Source: Clostridia bacterium (lineage in GTDB: Bacteria; Bacillota; Clostridia; UMGS1810). Taken from it: DNA of 64,000 bases. Positions 11,032 through 20,365 of the stretch are shown here, one piece after another (within the stretch, counting starts at the first letter, position 1; each line of letters begins with the position of its first letter). The stretch covers positions 1 through 64,000 of the forward strand of contig JAFQBA010000049.1 in the NCBI GenBank assembly GCA_017416845.1, written 5' to 3'. The notes under the pieces are model-generated. The model searched no databases and was not told where the DNA came from. It worked only from the letters and a program-made list of their open reading frames with translations. Made by a program: the position numbers and the translations under genes.

Positions 11032-11940
11032 TTATACTTTTTCAAGTAACCCTCTATCCGACAGGCTTACGTGTCGCTCACCGGCACAGATTATATGATC
11101 TTTTAATGTTATTCCCATTTCTGAAAGCTGAGCTACCAGACGTTGTGTTGCAGATATATCGTTGGCTGATGGTTCGGGATTATCTCCGGGGTGATTGTGC
11201 GCAATTGTGATTTTCACGCTACGTCTACGTAATACTTCCTTAAATACTTTGCGAGTATAGAAGCCTGTTTCTGTTTCGTCTCCGTTGCTTATGACAACAA
11301 TATCTTCAATATTATCATAATAATCAAGAAAAATAACAATTAGACTTTCTTCCACATGACTGCCAAAGTATTTGCAACAAAATCGACCGGCCTTAAGAGA
11401 AGTATCTAAAGTAACCGTGTCATATTCTTTTGTTCTTACGTATTTCGATATTTCTCTTTGTAAAACTATCAATGAAGCAGATACTTCGCTGATGCCGTTA
11501 ACTTCCATCAAATCATAATATTCAGCATTAAGGACAGCTTTCAGGGAACCGAATTTGTCAAGTAATTTATGTGCGAGTTCATTTGTATCGCGTTGAGGAA
11601 TTGAATAATACAATAAAAGTTCTAAAACTTCAATATCAGTAAAAGAATCCAGACCGTACTGCAAGAACTTATTTCTTACTCTTTTGCGATGATCTTTGTG
11701 AATGTTTTTACTCGAGGTATTATGTTTAATTTCATTATGTTTTGTTTCAGAATTCCATGTCCTCTTTTCTTTTGGCTGATGATTATCCTTTAAAACAACA
11801 TCAGCATTCTGCCACTCTGAATAAAATGAGTCGAAAATACCATTTAAAAGAGTATCGTATTCCGAATCCGCTTTATCGGCCTCGTTTACAGATGCAAAAT
11901 AAGAATTTCCGGATTTATCGGGTTTGGAATTATAACTCAT
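11032..11940 (-). CDS. radC: RadC/YsxA family JAB1-like metalloprotein with N-terminal extension
   Basis: The RadC family has an unclear role; it was once linked to DNA repair, and its C-terminal domain has a JAMM zinc fold. Here the helix-hairpin-helix region lies at about 145-155 (EVNGISEVSA). The JAMM motif HNHPGDNPEPSANDI has His about 248, His about 250 and Asp about 261. The first 80 or so residues are polar, low in hydrophobics and not part of the usual family core of about 225 residues. ATG at 11940 lies 7 bp after the tlyA stop; the longer TTG reading would overlap tlyA. Confidence 0.9.
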   Translation of the reverse strand: MSYNSKPDKSGNSYFASVNEADKADSEYDTLLNGIFDSFYSEWQNADVVLKDNHQPKEKRTWNSETKHNEIKHNTSSKNIHKDHRKRVRNKFLQYGLDSFTDIEVLELLLYYSIPQRDTNELAHKLLDKFGSLKAVLNAEYYDLMEVNGISEVSASLIVLQREISKYVRTKEYDTVTLDTSLKAGRFCCKYFGSHVEESLIVIFLDYYDNIEDIVVISNGDETETGFYTRKVFKEVLRRRSVKITIAHNHPGDNPEPSANDISATQRLVAQLSEMGITLKDHIICAGERHVSLSDRGLLEKV

Positions 11941-11947
11941 ATTACAC

Positions 11948-12751
11948 TTACCTACCAATCATATGTGATTTATAAACAACTTCATTAATAATTTGTTCTG
12001 TAATGTTATTTGTTGATTCTTCAGTTTTTTGCAACAAAACTAAAAACTCAATATTACCTTCAGGTCCTTTTATCGGAGAGTAATCAAGGCTTATTATCGA
12101 AAAACCTGTTTCAAATGCAAATGAAATCAAATCAGAAATAACTTTTTTGTGAACATTGGCATCTCTTACAACACCTTTTTTTCCCACTTCTTCCTTACCT
12201 GCTTCAAACTGCGGTTTGATTAGCGCAACCATTTGACCGCCGGTTTTGAGAAGTTTAAACGCTATCGGAAGAACATGCTTAATTGATATAAAAGCAACAT
12301 CTGTTGCAACAAAATCAATTTCTTCTTCAATTAAATCAAAATCAAGATATCTTATGTTTGTTCGTTCCATGTTTACGACACGCTCATCATTGCGTAATTT
12401 CCATGCAAGTTGTCCATAACCTACATCAACGGCATAGACTTTTGACGCACCGTTTTGCAACATACAGTCAGTAAAACCACCGGTTGATGCGCCTATATCC
12501 ATACAAACAAAGGAATCAAAATTGAGTTCAAAAACTTTTACAGCTTTGTCAAGTTTTAATCCTCCGCGACTGACAAAGGGTAATTTTTGACCCCTGATTT
12601 CAATTTGTGCGCCATCCTTTACCTTGTCACCGGCTTTCAGAACTTTTTCGTTATCTGCATAAACTATCCCGGCCATGATGAGCGCTTTCGCTTTTTCGCG
12701 ACTTTCGACAAGACCTTTGGTTACCATTTCAACATCTATTCTGTTACTCAT
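11948..12751 (-). CDS. tlyA: TlyA family rRNA 2'-O-methyltransferase (YqxC)
   Basis: TlyA-type enzymes methylate the ribose 2'-O of cytidines in 16S and sometimes 23S rRNA; loss gives capreomycin resistance in mycobacteria. The 267 residues have an S4 RNA-binding domain (about 2-60) and an FtsJ-like SAM-binding domain beginning DIGASTGGFTD at 85-95. Later VKPQFEAGKEEVGKKG matches the family catalytic region. It sits between dxs and radC as in many Clostridia. Whether the haemolysin activity once ascribed to TlyA applies is doubtful. Confidence 0.94.
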   Translation of the reverse strand: MSNRIDVEMVTKGLVESREKAKALIMAGIVYADNEKVLKAGDKVKDGAQIEIRGQKLPFVSRGGLKLDKAVKVFELNFDSFVCMDIGASTGGFTDCMLQNGASKVYAVDVGYGQLAWKLRNDERVVNMERTNIRYLDFDLIEEEIDFVATDVAFISIKHVLPIAFKLLKTGGQMVALIKPQFEAGKEEVGKKGVVRDANVHKKVISDLISFAFETGFSIISLDYSPIKGPEGNIEFLVLLQKTEESTNNITEQIINEVVYKSHMIGR

Positions 12752-12752
12752 T

Positions 12753-14600
12753 TTAATTCATCAGTTCTTTCTTAATATTAGAAATAATATTTTCTGCGCT
12801 GAGTCCGTATTTTTTCATTAGTTCAATCTGACTTCCATGTTCAACAAATGAGTCAGGGAACCCAAAATGTATAAACTTTGAACGGTGTTCTCTATTTGCT
12901 GTATTGCATAAATACTGACCTGCGCCCCCTGAAATTACATTATCCTCAATTGTAACTGCAAGAGTACATTTGCTCAAATAATTGTTTAGTTCATCAGTGT
13001 TGACCGGCTTTATAGTTCTTACATTACAAAGTGTTGATGAAATGTTTTCTGCATTTAATTTTTCAAAAACTTCATTTGCGAGATCAAGCATTCTGCCAAC
13101 TGAGAAAATAACAACGTTATTACCGGTTGAGTTTATTGTTTCAATTTTTGATATTTCAAAATCTGAATTATTTGTGTTATTAATTTTCGCTTTTGGAAAT
13201 CTGACAGCAACAGGGCCTTCACATTTGTCAATTGCATAGTCCATCATCTGTTCAAATTCTTTTTGAGTTGCCGGAGCAAGCACGGTCATATTAGGGATGT
13301 GTGTTAAATATGACAAATCAAAAAGACCTTGATGTGTTTCTCCATCTTCACCAACTACACCTGCACGGTCAATAGAGAAAACAACATGAAGATTTTGTAT
13401 GCATACATCATGCAAAATCTGATCATATCCCCGTTGAAGAAATGTTGAATATACCGAGAAAACCGGTATGATATTTTCGCATGCAAGTCCTGCCGCTAAT
13501 GTTACAGCATGCTCCTCAGCGATACCCACATCAAAAAATCTGTCGGGAAATTTTGATGCGAATAGGTTAAGTCCGCATCCGGATGTCATTGCTGCAGTGA
13601 TAACCGATATTTTTTTGTTAGATTCTGCTTTTCTTGTTATATAATCTCCGAAAACAGATGTATATGTTATGTTATTATTAACATTTTCGGGGTTGAAGTG
13701 TGGCGGGATACCATGGTAAATATCAGGGTTTCTTTCCGCGGGTTCGTATCCGCAGCCTTTTTTGGTTACAACGTGAATCAGGACGGGTCCATCAGTAGAT
13801 TTTGCTTTTTCAAAAGCAACAGTCAAATCATCAATATTATGTCCGTCAATGAGTCCGATATAGGTGAGTCCAAGCTCTTCAAATACCGGAGTGTTAATTG
13901 TTGCAAATTTGATGGCACGTTTCATTTTTTTTACAAATTTACTTATCGTTTGCCCGGGCTTGCCGAATTTATTGAAGAAACGATTGACCTTGTCTTTGAC
14001 ATTGATATATTTTTTGCTCAGTCTAAGCATGCTAAGATGTGAAGACAGTCCGCCAACATTTTTGTTTATAGACATTTCGTTGTCGTTGAGAACGATAATA
14101 AGCTTTGTCTCACCTGCACCGGAATCATTTAAGGCTTCAAAAGCCATGCCACCGCCAAGTGCACCATCGCCAATGAATGCAATAACGTTGTAATCATCTC
14201 CGTTAAGATCTCTTGCTTTTGCAATTCCGAGCGCGGCTGAAAGTGATGTGCTTGAATGTCCGGTATTAAAGCTGTCATACGGACTTTCGCTCCTTTTAGG
14301 AAATCCTGATAATCCGTCGTGTTTTCGCAAAGTGCTGAAATTATCGGCTCTTCCACTTAGAATTTTATGAACATAGCTTTGATGACCCACATCGAAAACA
14401 ATTTTATCTTTTGGAAAATCAAACACTTTATACATAGCAAGTGTCAGTTCGACCACTCCAAGATTTGAAGCGAGATGACCACCGGATTTAATAACGTTAT
14501 CGACAAGGAATCTTCGTATTTCGTCGGCAATCGGACGAACATTTTCATTATTAAGTTTTTTAAAAAATTCTTTATCATTAATGTTTATTAAAAAACCCAT
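12753..14600 (-). CDS. dxs: 1-deoxy-D-xylulose-5-phosphate synthase
   Basis: Dxs condenses pyruvate and glyceraldehyde-3-phosphate with thiamine diphosphate, the first step of the non-mevalonate isoprenoid pathway. The 615 residues include the HQSYVHKILSGR region, the ThDP motif GDGALGGGMAFEALN with the distal NDNEMSI, and the transketolase pyrimidine domain with GIAEEHAVTLAAG. The ATG at 14600 has GGGAGAG six nt upstream and gives the usual MGFLININ beginning. It follows ispA by 28 bp, so isoprenoid precursor supply and prenyl chain synthesis share this operon. Confidence 0.97.
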   Translation of the reverse strand: MGFLININDKEFFKKLNNENVRPIADEIRRFLVDNVIKSGGHLASNLGVVELTLAMYKVFDFPKDKIVFDVGHQSYVHKILSGRADNFSTLRKHDGLSGFPKRSESPYDSFNTGHSSTSLSAALGIAKARDLNGDDYNVIAFIGDGALGGGMAFEALNDSGAGETKLIIVLNDNEMSINKNVGGLSSHLSMLRLSKKYINVKDKVNRFFNKFGKPGQTISKFVKKMKRAIKFATINTPVFEELGLTYIGLIDGHNIDDLTVAFEKAKSTDGPVLIHVVTKKGCGYEPAERNPDIYHGIPPHFNPENVNNNITYTSVFGDYITRKAESNKKISVITAAMTSGCGLNLFASKFPDRFFDVGIAEEHAVTLAAGLACENIIPVFSVYSTFLQRGYDQILHDVCIQNLHVVFSIDRAGVVGEDGETHQGLFDLSYLTHIPNMTVLAPATQKEFEQMMDYAIDKCEGPVAVRFPKAKINNTNNSDFEISKIETINSTGNNVVIFSVGRMLDLANEVFEKLNAENISSTLCNVRTIKPVNTDELNNYLSKCTLAVTIEDNVISGGAGQYLCNTANREHRSKFIHFGFPDSFVEHGSQIELMKKYGLSAENIISNIKKELMN

Positions 14601-14628
14601 AGTTCTCTCCCGGTAAATTATATGAGGA

Positions 14629-15471
14629 TTAATAACCAAACAAAAAGTTGTGCATTAAAATTAAAAATTCACAATTGTACTGTTTCAAAATCTCAAGAGA
14701 ATCACGAGCATGTTTATCCATTAAAATACGTGCTTCATCTTCACCGAGATAATTGATAAAATTCGGAGAATCCCCTTTATCTGCCATGTCTTCGGTCATA
14801 TCTTCAAAATCATCTCTTATTTGGAAAGCAATACCAAGACTGTATGCAAATTTTTCCATGTCTTCAAGTTCTTCTTTTGTACATCCTGCTATTAATGCGC
14901 CTGATATTACAGAAGCTCTTATGAGAGCCATGGTTTTTTGTTCAATCATTTCAATAAAAAGACTATCTGAAACTTCCTTTTTTTCGGATATTTCAATATC
15001 TAAGATCTGTCCGTTAATCATGCCGCAAGCGCCGGCGCAGTTAGCAATGACTTTCAATGCACTTATGGTATCTTGATCACTGCATGCCGAAGACATGAGT
15101 TCGTATGCGCTGTTGAGCAACGCATCACCACATAAAATTCCTATTGCTTCACCATATTTTGCATGGCAGCTGGGTTGTCCTCTTCTCATATCATCATTGT
15201 CCATTGCCGGTAAATCATCATGAACAAGAGAATATGCATGAATAAGTTCGATTGCAGAGGCGAATTTTATGGCCACATCCGGTTTTCCGCCAAAGCTTGA
15301 ACAAATCTCCATACAAAGAATGGAACGGAGTCTTTTTCCGCCATTTAACACAGAATATCTCATTGCATCCCGAAGTATGGGGTGTGAATCGGCATATGCA
15401 CAGTTAAGATAGTCCGATATATATTTATCAATTGTTTTTATCCTATTTTCATATTCTAATTTAAAATTCAT
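14629..15471 (-). CDS. ispA: Polyprenyl (geranyl/farnesyl) diphosphate synthase
   Basis: It condenses isopentenyl diphosphate with allylic diphosphates, giving FPP used for undecaprenyl carrier and quinone or other isoprenoids. The first aspartate-rich motif DDLPAMDNDDMRRG lies at about 85-98 and the second, QIRDDFEDM, at about 215-225. The 280-residue length is slightly below the usual 290-300, and the C-terminus (NFLFGY) is a little unusual but aligns to the normal last helix, so I see no frameshift. It starts one base after the xseB stop. Confidence 0.95.
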   Translation of the reverse strand: MNFKLEYENRIKTIDKYISDYLNCAYADSHPILRDAMRYSVLNGGKRLRSILCMEICSSFGGKPDVAIKFASAIELIHAYSLVHDDLPAMDNDDMRRGQPSCHAKYGEAIGILCGDALLNSAYELMSSACSDQDTISALKVIANCAGACGMINGQILDIEISEKKEVSDSLFIEMIEQKTMALIRASVISGALIAGCTKEELEDMEKFAYSLGIAFQIRDDFEDMTEDMADKGDSPNFINYLGEDEARILMDKHARDSLEILKQYNCEFLILMHNFLFGY

Positions 15472-15472
15472 G

Positions 15473-15718
15473 TTAAATCTCCACTATTTCATCTGCATCA
15501 ATACTGTTAGCTTCAAAATTTTCGCTTTTGATAATTTCAATTTTCTGTTTTGCTTCTTCAAGAATAGTTATGCATTTGTTGGAAAGCACAATACCGCTTT
15601 CATATAGTTTTATACTTTCATCAAGTGGCACATTACCACTCTCAAGCGCAGAGACAATCTCTTCGAGTTTTTTTAGTGATTCTTCAAAAGATAAATTTTC
15701 ATTACTCTTTTTTGTCAT
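15473..15718 (-). CDS. xseB: Exodeoxyribonuclease VII small subunit
   Basis: XseB forms long helical multimers on XseA, giving the single-strand-specific nuclease VII used in mismatch and other repair. The 81 residues are short and helical with the family core SFEESLKKLEEIVSALESG. A longer frame begins upstream, but the ATG at 15718 follows GGAGGG by 7 nt and overlaps the end of xseA by 17 nt, as expected for coupled translation. Confidence 0.94.
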   Translation of the reverse strand: MTKKSNENLSFEESLKKLEEIVSALESGNVPLDESIKLYESGIVLSNKCITILEEAKQKIEIIKSENFEANSIDADEIVEI

Positions 15719-16907
15719 GTATAACCCTCCGTACAATACATTCAAGTTTTCCACTGTCAAATATGACATTAATCTCATCGCCGGAAACAATTTGTGAAAA
15801 ATCACTGATGCTTCCGTCCGGGCTTGTGGTTATGGTATATCCCCTTTTCAGAATCTTGCGGGGATTCAATGCCTCGATAGTAGCTGAATATTTTTCGATT
15901 AAATTTGAATGTTCTAATATTTTTTTATCAAATGATCCTAAAATTCTCATATTAAGATTTTCATAAATTCTAAAATATTCACTTATGTTCTGCATAAGAA
16001 TATAATACATTTTACGGCTGTCAATGTTTTTAACAAGTGAGCGTGACTTTGAATATATACTGTCGATCTGAAATGTCAGATGATTTTGATAATTTTTCAG
16101 AAGTCTTATTGTTTCCTCGGTTGAAGGTGTTGCAACTTCAGCTGCAGCAGATGGTGTGGGTGCTCTGAAATCTGCTACAAAATCAGCAATTGTGAAATCC
16201 GTTTCATGACCAACACCGGAAATTACAGGGATTTGGCATTCGTAAATAGCCCTGGCTGTATTTTCTTCGTTGAAAGCCCAAAGGTCTTCTATGCTTCCTC
16301 CACCTCTTGCGATAATTATCATGTCAACATTTTTGTTGTCAGAAAAATAACTGATACCATCACAAATAGATTCAGAGGCACCAATCCCCTGAACCTTAAC
16401 CGGGTATATAACAACATCCACGCTCTTACATCTGCGTGAAATCACATTCAAAATATCCTGAACAGCAGCACCTGAAACGGATGTAACAACACCGATTCTT
16501 TTGGGATAAGGGATAAGCTTTTTCTTGTGGTCTTCGTCAAACAATCCTTCATCTGAAAGTTTTGCCTTTAGTTGTTCATATGCGGCATACAATTCCCCTT
16601 TACCGTCGGGTATCATTGTATCAATATATAGTTGATATGTCCCTCCGGGTTCGTAAACACTGATTTTGCCAAATGCAACGATTTTCATTCCATCACTCGG
16701 TTTGAATTTCAATGTCAAAGCATTTGCTTTAAACATAACCGCTTTAAGAGTGGAACTGTCATCTTTGAGAGTAAGGTAAATGTGTCCGCTGTAATGATGT
16801 TTATAATTTGAAATTTCACCTTTAATCCACAAATCAGACAAATGCGAGTTTTGATCTATATACCTTTTCATGTAGTTATTTAACTGTGATACAGTTACAA
16901 CAGGCAT
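15702..16907 (-). CDS. xseA: Exodeoxyribonuclease VII large subunit
   Basis: XseA is the catalytic subunit of nuclease VII. The 401 residues have an N-terminal OB fold that binds single-stranded DNA (DLWIKGEISNY region) followed by the catalytic domain with VVTSVSGAAVQDI, IIARGGGSIEDLWAFN and SGVGHETDFTIADF, all family signatures. The C-terminal helical part binds XseB, encoded just downstream with overlap. It lies 3 bp after nusB. Confidence 0.97.
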   Translation of the reverse strand: MPVVTVSQLNNYMKRYIDQNSHLSDLWIKGEISNYKHHYSGHIYLTLKDDSSTLKAVMFKANALTLKFKPSDGMKIVAFGKISVYEPGGTYQLYIDTMIPDGKGELYAAYEQLKAKLSDEGLFDEDHKKKLIPYPKRIGVVTSVSGAAVQDILNVISRRCKSVDVVIYPVKVQGIGASESICDGISYFSDNKNVDMIIIARGGGSIEDLWAFNEENTARAIYECQIPVISGVGHETDFTIADFVADFRAPTPSAAAEVATPSTEETIRLLKNYQNHLTFQIDSIYSKSRSLVKNIDSRKMYYILMQNISEYFRIYENLNMRILGSFDKKILEHSNLIEKYSATIEALNPRKILKRGYTITTSPDGSISDFSQIVSGDEINVIFDSGKLECIVRRVIHDKKE

Positions 16908-16910
16908 ATC

Positions 16911-17324
16911 TTATCCCCGATCTGTCATAGGAGCCAGAATTCCGTTTATAAATGCAGGTGAATCATCATCTCCGAATTTTTTTGCAAGCTCAACCGCTTC
17001 ATTGATAGATACCTGATAAGGTATATCTGTCATATAAATCATTTCACATGCGGCAAGTCTGATAATGGAGAGATTAACACGCGAAAGTCTTTCTAATGTC
17101 CAGTCATTTTTCAAATGTTTTGATATTTGTTTATCAATGTTTTCGAGATTATCGTAACATAACGTTGTTACTTTTTTGAAATAAGTTTTGTCATTATCGG
17201 ATTTCAAATCATCTTTCTGATAATCAACAGCAAAACTGATTATTTCACATGGCGTTTCTTCGGTGTGAAATGATATTTCAAAAATAGTTTTAAATGCAGC
17301 TTCCCGCGCAGATTTTCTGCTCAT
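16911..17324 (-). CDS. nusB: Transcription antitermination factor NusB
   Basis: NusB with NusE binds boxA in rRNA leaders to promote antitermination. The 137 residues are nearly all helical, with the C-terminal signature YQVSINEAVELAKKFGDD followed by FINGIL. Start ATG is preceded by GGAGGAAAAC. Position between the Asp23 gene and xseA is the standard Bacillota order. Confidence 0.96.
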   Translation of the reverse strand: MSRKSAREAAFKTIFEISFHTEETPCEIISFAVDYQKDDLKSDNDKTYFKKVTTLCYDNLENIDKQISKHLKNDWTLERLSRVNLSIIRLAACEMIYMTDIPYQVSINEAVELAKKFGDDDSPAFINGILAPMTDRG

Positions 17325-17350
17325 GTTTTCCTCCGTACAAAAAGAAAGTA

Positions 17351-17749
17351 TTAATCTTCATTTTTATTTGTGTCAGTATTTTTTTCATCCGAAGAATCAA
17401 ATTCAACACCTGCAACATGTATATTTACCTTGGCAACCTTAAGTCCGGACATGCTTTCTACAGTTTTTTTGACATTATCCTGAACTTCCCATGCCACTTC
17501 CGGTATACGGATTCCATATTTAACAACAAGATTAATATCTATTGTTGTTTCATTTTCGTTTGTTGAAACTTTGATCCCTTTTGTATTGCTTTTTTTGGTG
17601 AATTTTTGAGCAATTTCACCGGCAAACGATACAGAAAGTCCGCAAACACCTTCGATTTCGGATACAGCAACAGAAGTAATAGTTGCAATCACTTCATCGG
17701 ATATTTTGATTGAACCGCTGTTTTCTATTGTTTCATTAATATTTTCCAT
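17351..17749 (-). CDS. Asp23/Gls24 family protein (YqhY-like)
   Basis: Asp23/Gls24 proteins are abundant envelope-stress proteins; YqhY, the version near accB/nusB in Bacillus, influences acetyl-CoA carboxylase activity. The 132 residues show the core VIATITSVAVSEIEGV and a later GIRIPEVAWEVQ and VNIHVAGVEF. The ATG at 17749 follows GGAGG by about 8 nt; the longer frame upstream lacks a signal. The polar acidic tail (about 115-132) is typical. It lies between spoIIIAH and nusB. Confidence 0.92.
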   Translation of the reverse strand: MENINETIENSGSIKISDEVIATITSVAVSEIEGVCGLSVSFAGEIAQKFTKKSNTKGIKVSTNENETTIDINLVVKYGIRIPEVAWEVQDNVKKTVESMSGLKVAKVNIHVAGVEFDSSDEKNTDTNKNED

Positions 17750-17786
17750 AATAAACCTCCGTTTTTTTCTTATTATAACACAAAAA

Positions 17787-18305
17787 TTATTTAACTTCAA
17801 CTATTTTTATGTTATTATTTCCTGTTTGTTCAAAAATTATATCGTTAATCTTGGCTGCATCCTCAGAAGAGAAGTCTTTTTTTTCAACTGTTACTGTTAC
17901 CGATGAATCAGAAATAAATACAACACAATTATTTAATCCTTTTGCTGCAAGCAATGATTCACATCTGATTTCATCATCCATATCTTTTGCGAGTTTTATT
18001 AGTTGGTTTTCGGCATTTTTTTTTGCTTCCTGTGAAGTGTTTTCGTTATCTATAGTGTTTTTCAGAAGTTCGCATGTTTTGCTGCGTGTAATATCTCTGT
18101 TGGTTTTTGCCTCTGTACAGTATTCATCATACTGTGAAGATACAGCTATTGCTTCACCGTTATCGGGAGCATCCTCCGGTTCATACACACTTTTAGTTTC
18201 AACATTTTTGTTATTATCGGTCAAATTGTGCACAAAAAGCAATGTAATACATAAAATACAAATGGTCGCAAATGAAATGTGTTTCTTTTTTATTACCATG
18301 AACAT
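17787..18305 (-). CDS. spoIIIAH: Stage III sporulation protein AH
   Basis: SpoIIIAH is a mother-cell inner-membrane protein whose outer domain docks with forespore SpoIIQ and forms a ring of the A-Q channel. The 172 residues have one membrane segment (about 10-28) and a C-terminal domain of the ring-building fold (about 70-170) containing CELLKNTIDNENTSQEAKKN and ESLLAAKGLNNCVV. ATG at 18305 follows AAGGAG with 9-nt spacing. It is the last gene of the spoIIIA operon. Confidence 0.93.
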   Translation of the reverse strand: MFMVIKKKHISFATICILCITLLFVHNLTDNNKNVETKSVYEPEDAPDNGEAIAVSSQYDEYCTEAKTNRDITRSKTCELLKNTIDNENTSQEAKKNAENQLIKLAKDMDDEIRCESLLAAKGLNNCVVFISDSSVTVTVEKKDFSSEDAAKINDIIFEQTGNNNIKIVEVK

Positions 18306-18316
18306 AAATATTCTCC

Positions 18317-18841
18317 TTATTTCATTTCAAAAATTTTTACTTTGTGTATGGGAACATTTAAAACAGATGAAACAGACTCTGTCATTTCATTTCTGATTTC
18401 TATATTCCCGTTAAATTCCGCAACGATTATGACACCTTCTATTGCCGGTGCATTTTCTTTGGTTATAAATGGTTTTGTTGATGAACCGTTATTTTCCGAA
18501 ACAGTTGTTTCGTTTCCGTTTTCATCTCTGATTTTCAAGGCAACTTTTTCATATCCGGATTTAAATATTATTTCAACTTTAACCTCACCTACCCCTTTGA
18601 TATAAGAAAGAATTGTTTCGAGTTCTTTTTCAATATTGCTGTTGTAATTATCCGGTAAAGTTTCGCTTTCTGATTTTTGCGCATATTCGTTGTTCATTAA
18701 TGCGTTGTCTTTTGTTTCGAAGGAAAATAGATTTTTTGATGAGGATATAGCCAGAAATATCCCCAAACAAAGTACACAGATTAAAATCGGCAGTGTTTTT
18801 TTTCGTATAAGTAGCTTGTATCCTTTTTCAATAAAACTCAT
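18317..18841 (-). CDS. spoIIIAG: Stage III sporulation protein AG
   Basis: SpoIIIAG forms a 30-subunit ring in the feeding-tube channel between mother cell and forespore. The 174 residues have an N-terminal membrane helix (about 17-36) and the ring-building domain with LETILSYIKGVGEVKVEI and EGVIIVAEF. Two ATG codons are possible; I chose 18841 because GAGGTG lies 10 nt upstream, while the earlier ATG at 18850 is too close to it. It overlaps spoIIIAF. Confidence 0.93.
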   Translation of the reverse strand: MSFIEKGYKLLIRKKTLPILICVLCLGIFLAISSSKNLFSFETKDNALMNNEYAQKSESETLPDNYNSNIEKELETILSYIKGVGEVKVEIIFKSGYEKVALKIRDENGNETTVSENNGSSTKPFITKENAPAIEGVIIVAEFNGNIEIRNEMTESVSSVLNVPIHKVKIFEMK

Positions 18842-19280
18842 TGTTGACATTCACCTCGTCATGGGATGTACAGTAGGTTGTTTTCAGATGTTTTTCGATT
18901 TCAATTTTTTCAGCTTCCGAAAACATACCGTTAACATATATTTTCATTGTATAATAATCACTCGTGACTTTAACTCTGAAAAATTCAAGCGAAAATCTCT
19001 CTTTCAGATCATTTTCAATGATTTTTTCAACATTTTCAGTAAACTCTTCATTTATACTGTTAAAATCAGAAATATTAATATTATATTGAGAGTTTGTGTT
19101 AACATCAAATTGTTTGTCGCATCCCGGAACAGATGCAATTGAAACCAACAACATTACACTGCCAATAAGTTTGAATAGTTTTTTGAATCCATTATCTGTA
19201 ATAAGCAATCCTCCAAGTTGAACAACTGATGAAACGATAATTATTTTTATAATATAGAATTTAAAAGTATTCATAAGCAT
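18828..19280 (-). CDS. spoIIIAF: Stage III sporulation protein AF
   Basis: SpoIIIAF is a membrane component of the A-Q secretion-like complex with a ring-building-motif domain outside the membrane. The 150 residues show two hydrophobic stretches at the N-terminus (about 10-28 and 32-52) and a soluble C-terminal domain with VKVTSDYYTMKIYVNG. It overlaps spoIIIAE by one base at its start and spoIIIAG by 14 bases at its end. A divergent member, placed mainly by position and topology. Confidence 0.88.
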   Translation of the reverse strand: MLMNTFKFYIIKIIIVSSVVQLGGLLITDNGFKKLFKLIGSVMLLVSIASVPGCDKQFDVNTNSQYNINISDFNSINEEFTENVEKIIENDLKERFSLEFFRVKVTSDYYTMKIYVNGMFSEAEKIEIEKHLKTTYCTSHDEVNVNNEFY

Positions 19281-20365
19281 TATCCTGTTGATGCAATTAC
19301 ACCGATTACAAGTACAAACATTACTATTGTAAGCAATAGTAATCCGAGCATGGTGGAAATAACATCACCTAAAGAATTAATCATTGTTCCCACTTTGTTT
19401 TCGGAAAAAAATCCGGAGAGAGCTGCGGTTATTCTGATTATGAAAATAATAACTGCTATTTTAATAACAGGAAACAAGCAAATTGATATTATCACAAGAT
19501 AGCATAAATATCCCATCGAATTTTTCAGCACTACCGATGAATTTATTACGCTGTGCAAAGCTTCAGAAAGACATCCGCCTACAACCGGAACAAAATTCGC
19601 TACAGCATATTTGGCAGTTTTAATTGCAAGATTATCAGCAGAAGCGTTGGCAAGTCCTGAGAATGTGAGAGCTCCGGCAAAAACCGTCATTATTATCCCC
19701 ATTGAATATTTAATTGTTTTGGAAATTACACTTATTATTTTAGACAAATCAATTACCGTTGAAACCGAGCCGACGACCGCAACAAGACCGCAACAATACA
19801 ACAAAGGGATTATAAAGCTGTTAATTATATGTGTAATTGTTACTCCAATGCCGAGAAACAGTCCCTGAACCGAAGTGGCTGATGCGGTATATCCTGTCAT
19901 TGCCAAGGTTGTTGCGTATGTAGGAATTGAAAACTTTATAAATTCGGTCAACGTAGAAATGCTTTCGCTGCATAGCTGACTTACTGTTTTGAAACTGTTT
20001 ATCATAATATACGCAACCAGACAATAGCAAGCATAAAATGCAATATCAGCAAGTGATGAGTCTGAAACATATATTTTTATCAGCGATGACAAGAAGCAAA
20101 TTATTATTACCTTAATTAACAACATCCAGGTTTTTTCAGTTTCTTTAAAAATATAATTTTTTGAAATTTCAATGATTTTATTTATGATTTTATCTGAACT
20201 TTCATTGTCTTTATATTCCGTAACAACCCCCGATTTGTCATACTGAACAAGATTTCTTTTGAATTCATTAAAATCCACTGTGTTTTCTTTTGCAAATACA
20301 ATTGATTTAAAACTCATTGATATCAATATAATTGATGTTATAATAAGTATTTTTTTAAATTTCAT
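19280..20365 (-). CDS. spoIIIAE: Stage III sporulation protein AE
   Basis: SpoIIIAE is the large polytopic channel component of the spoIIIA complex, like a secretion-system export gate. The 361 residues start with a signal-like segment (about 5-25), then a soluble stretch (about 27-75), then about eight membrane segments, including the conserved SIPTYATTLAMTGYTASATS region. Start overlaps spoIIIAD by 11 nt. Confidence 0.95.
   Translation of the reverse strand: MKFKKILIITSIILISMSFKSIVFAKENTVDFNEFKRNLVQYDKSGVVTEYKDNESSDKIINKIIEISKNYIFKETEKTWMLLIKVIIICFLSSLIKIYVSDSSLADIAFYACYCLVAYIMINSFKTVSQLCSESISTLTEFIKFSIPTYATTLAMTGYTASATSVQGLFLGIGVTITHIINSFIIPLLYCCGLVAVVGSVSTVIDLSKIISVISKTIKYSMGIIMTVFAGALTFSGLANASADNLAIKTAKYAVANFVPVVGGCLSEALHSVINSSVVLKNSMGYLCYLVIISICLFPVIKIAVIIFIIRITAALSGFFSENKVGTMINSLGDVISTMLGLLLLTIVMFVLVIGVIASTG

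Noticed and set aside
14629-14700. Suspected frameshift at the ispA C-terminus
   Set aside because: The last helix is unusual in residues but aligns in length with other IspA proteins, and both aspartate motifs are in frame.
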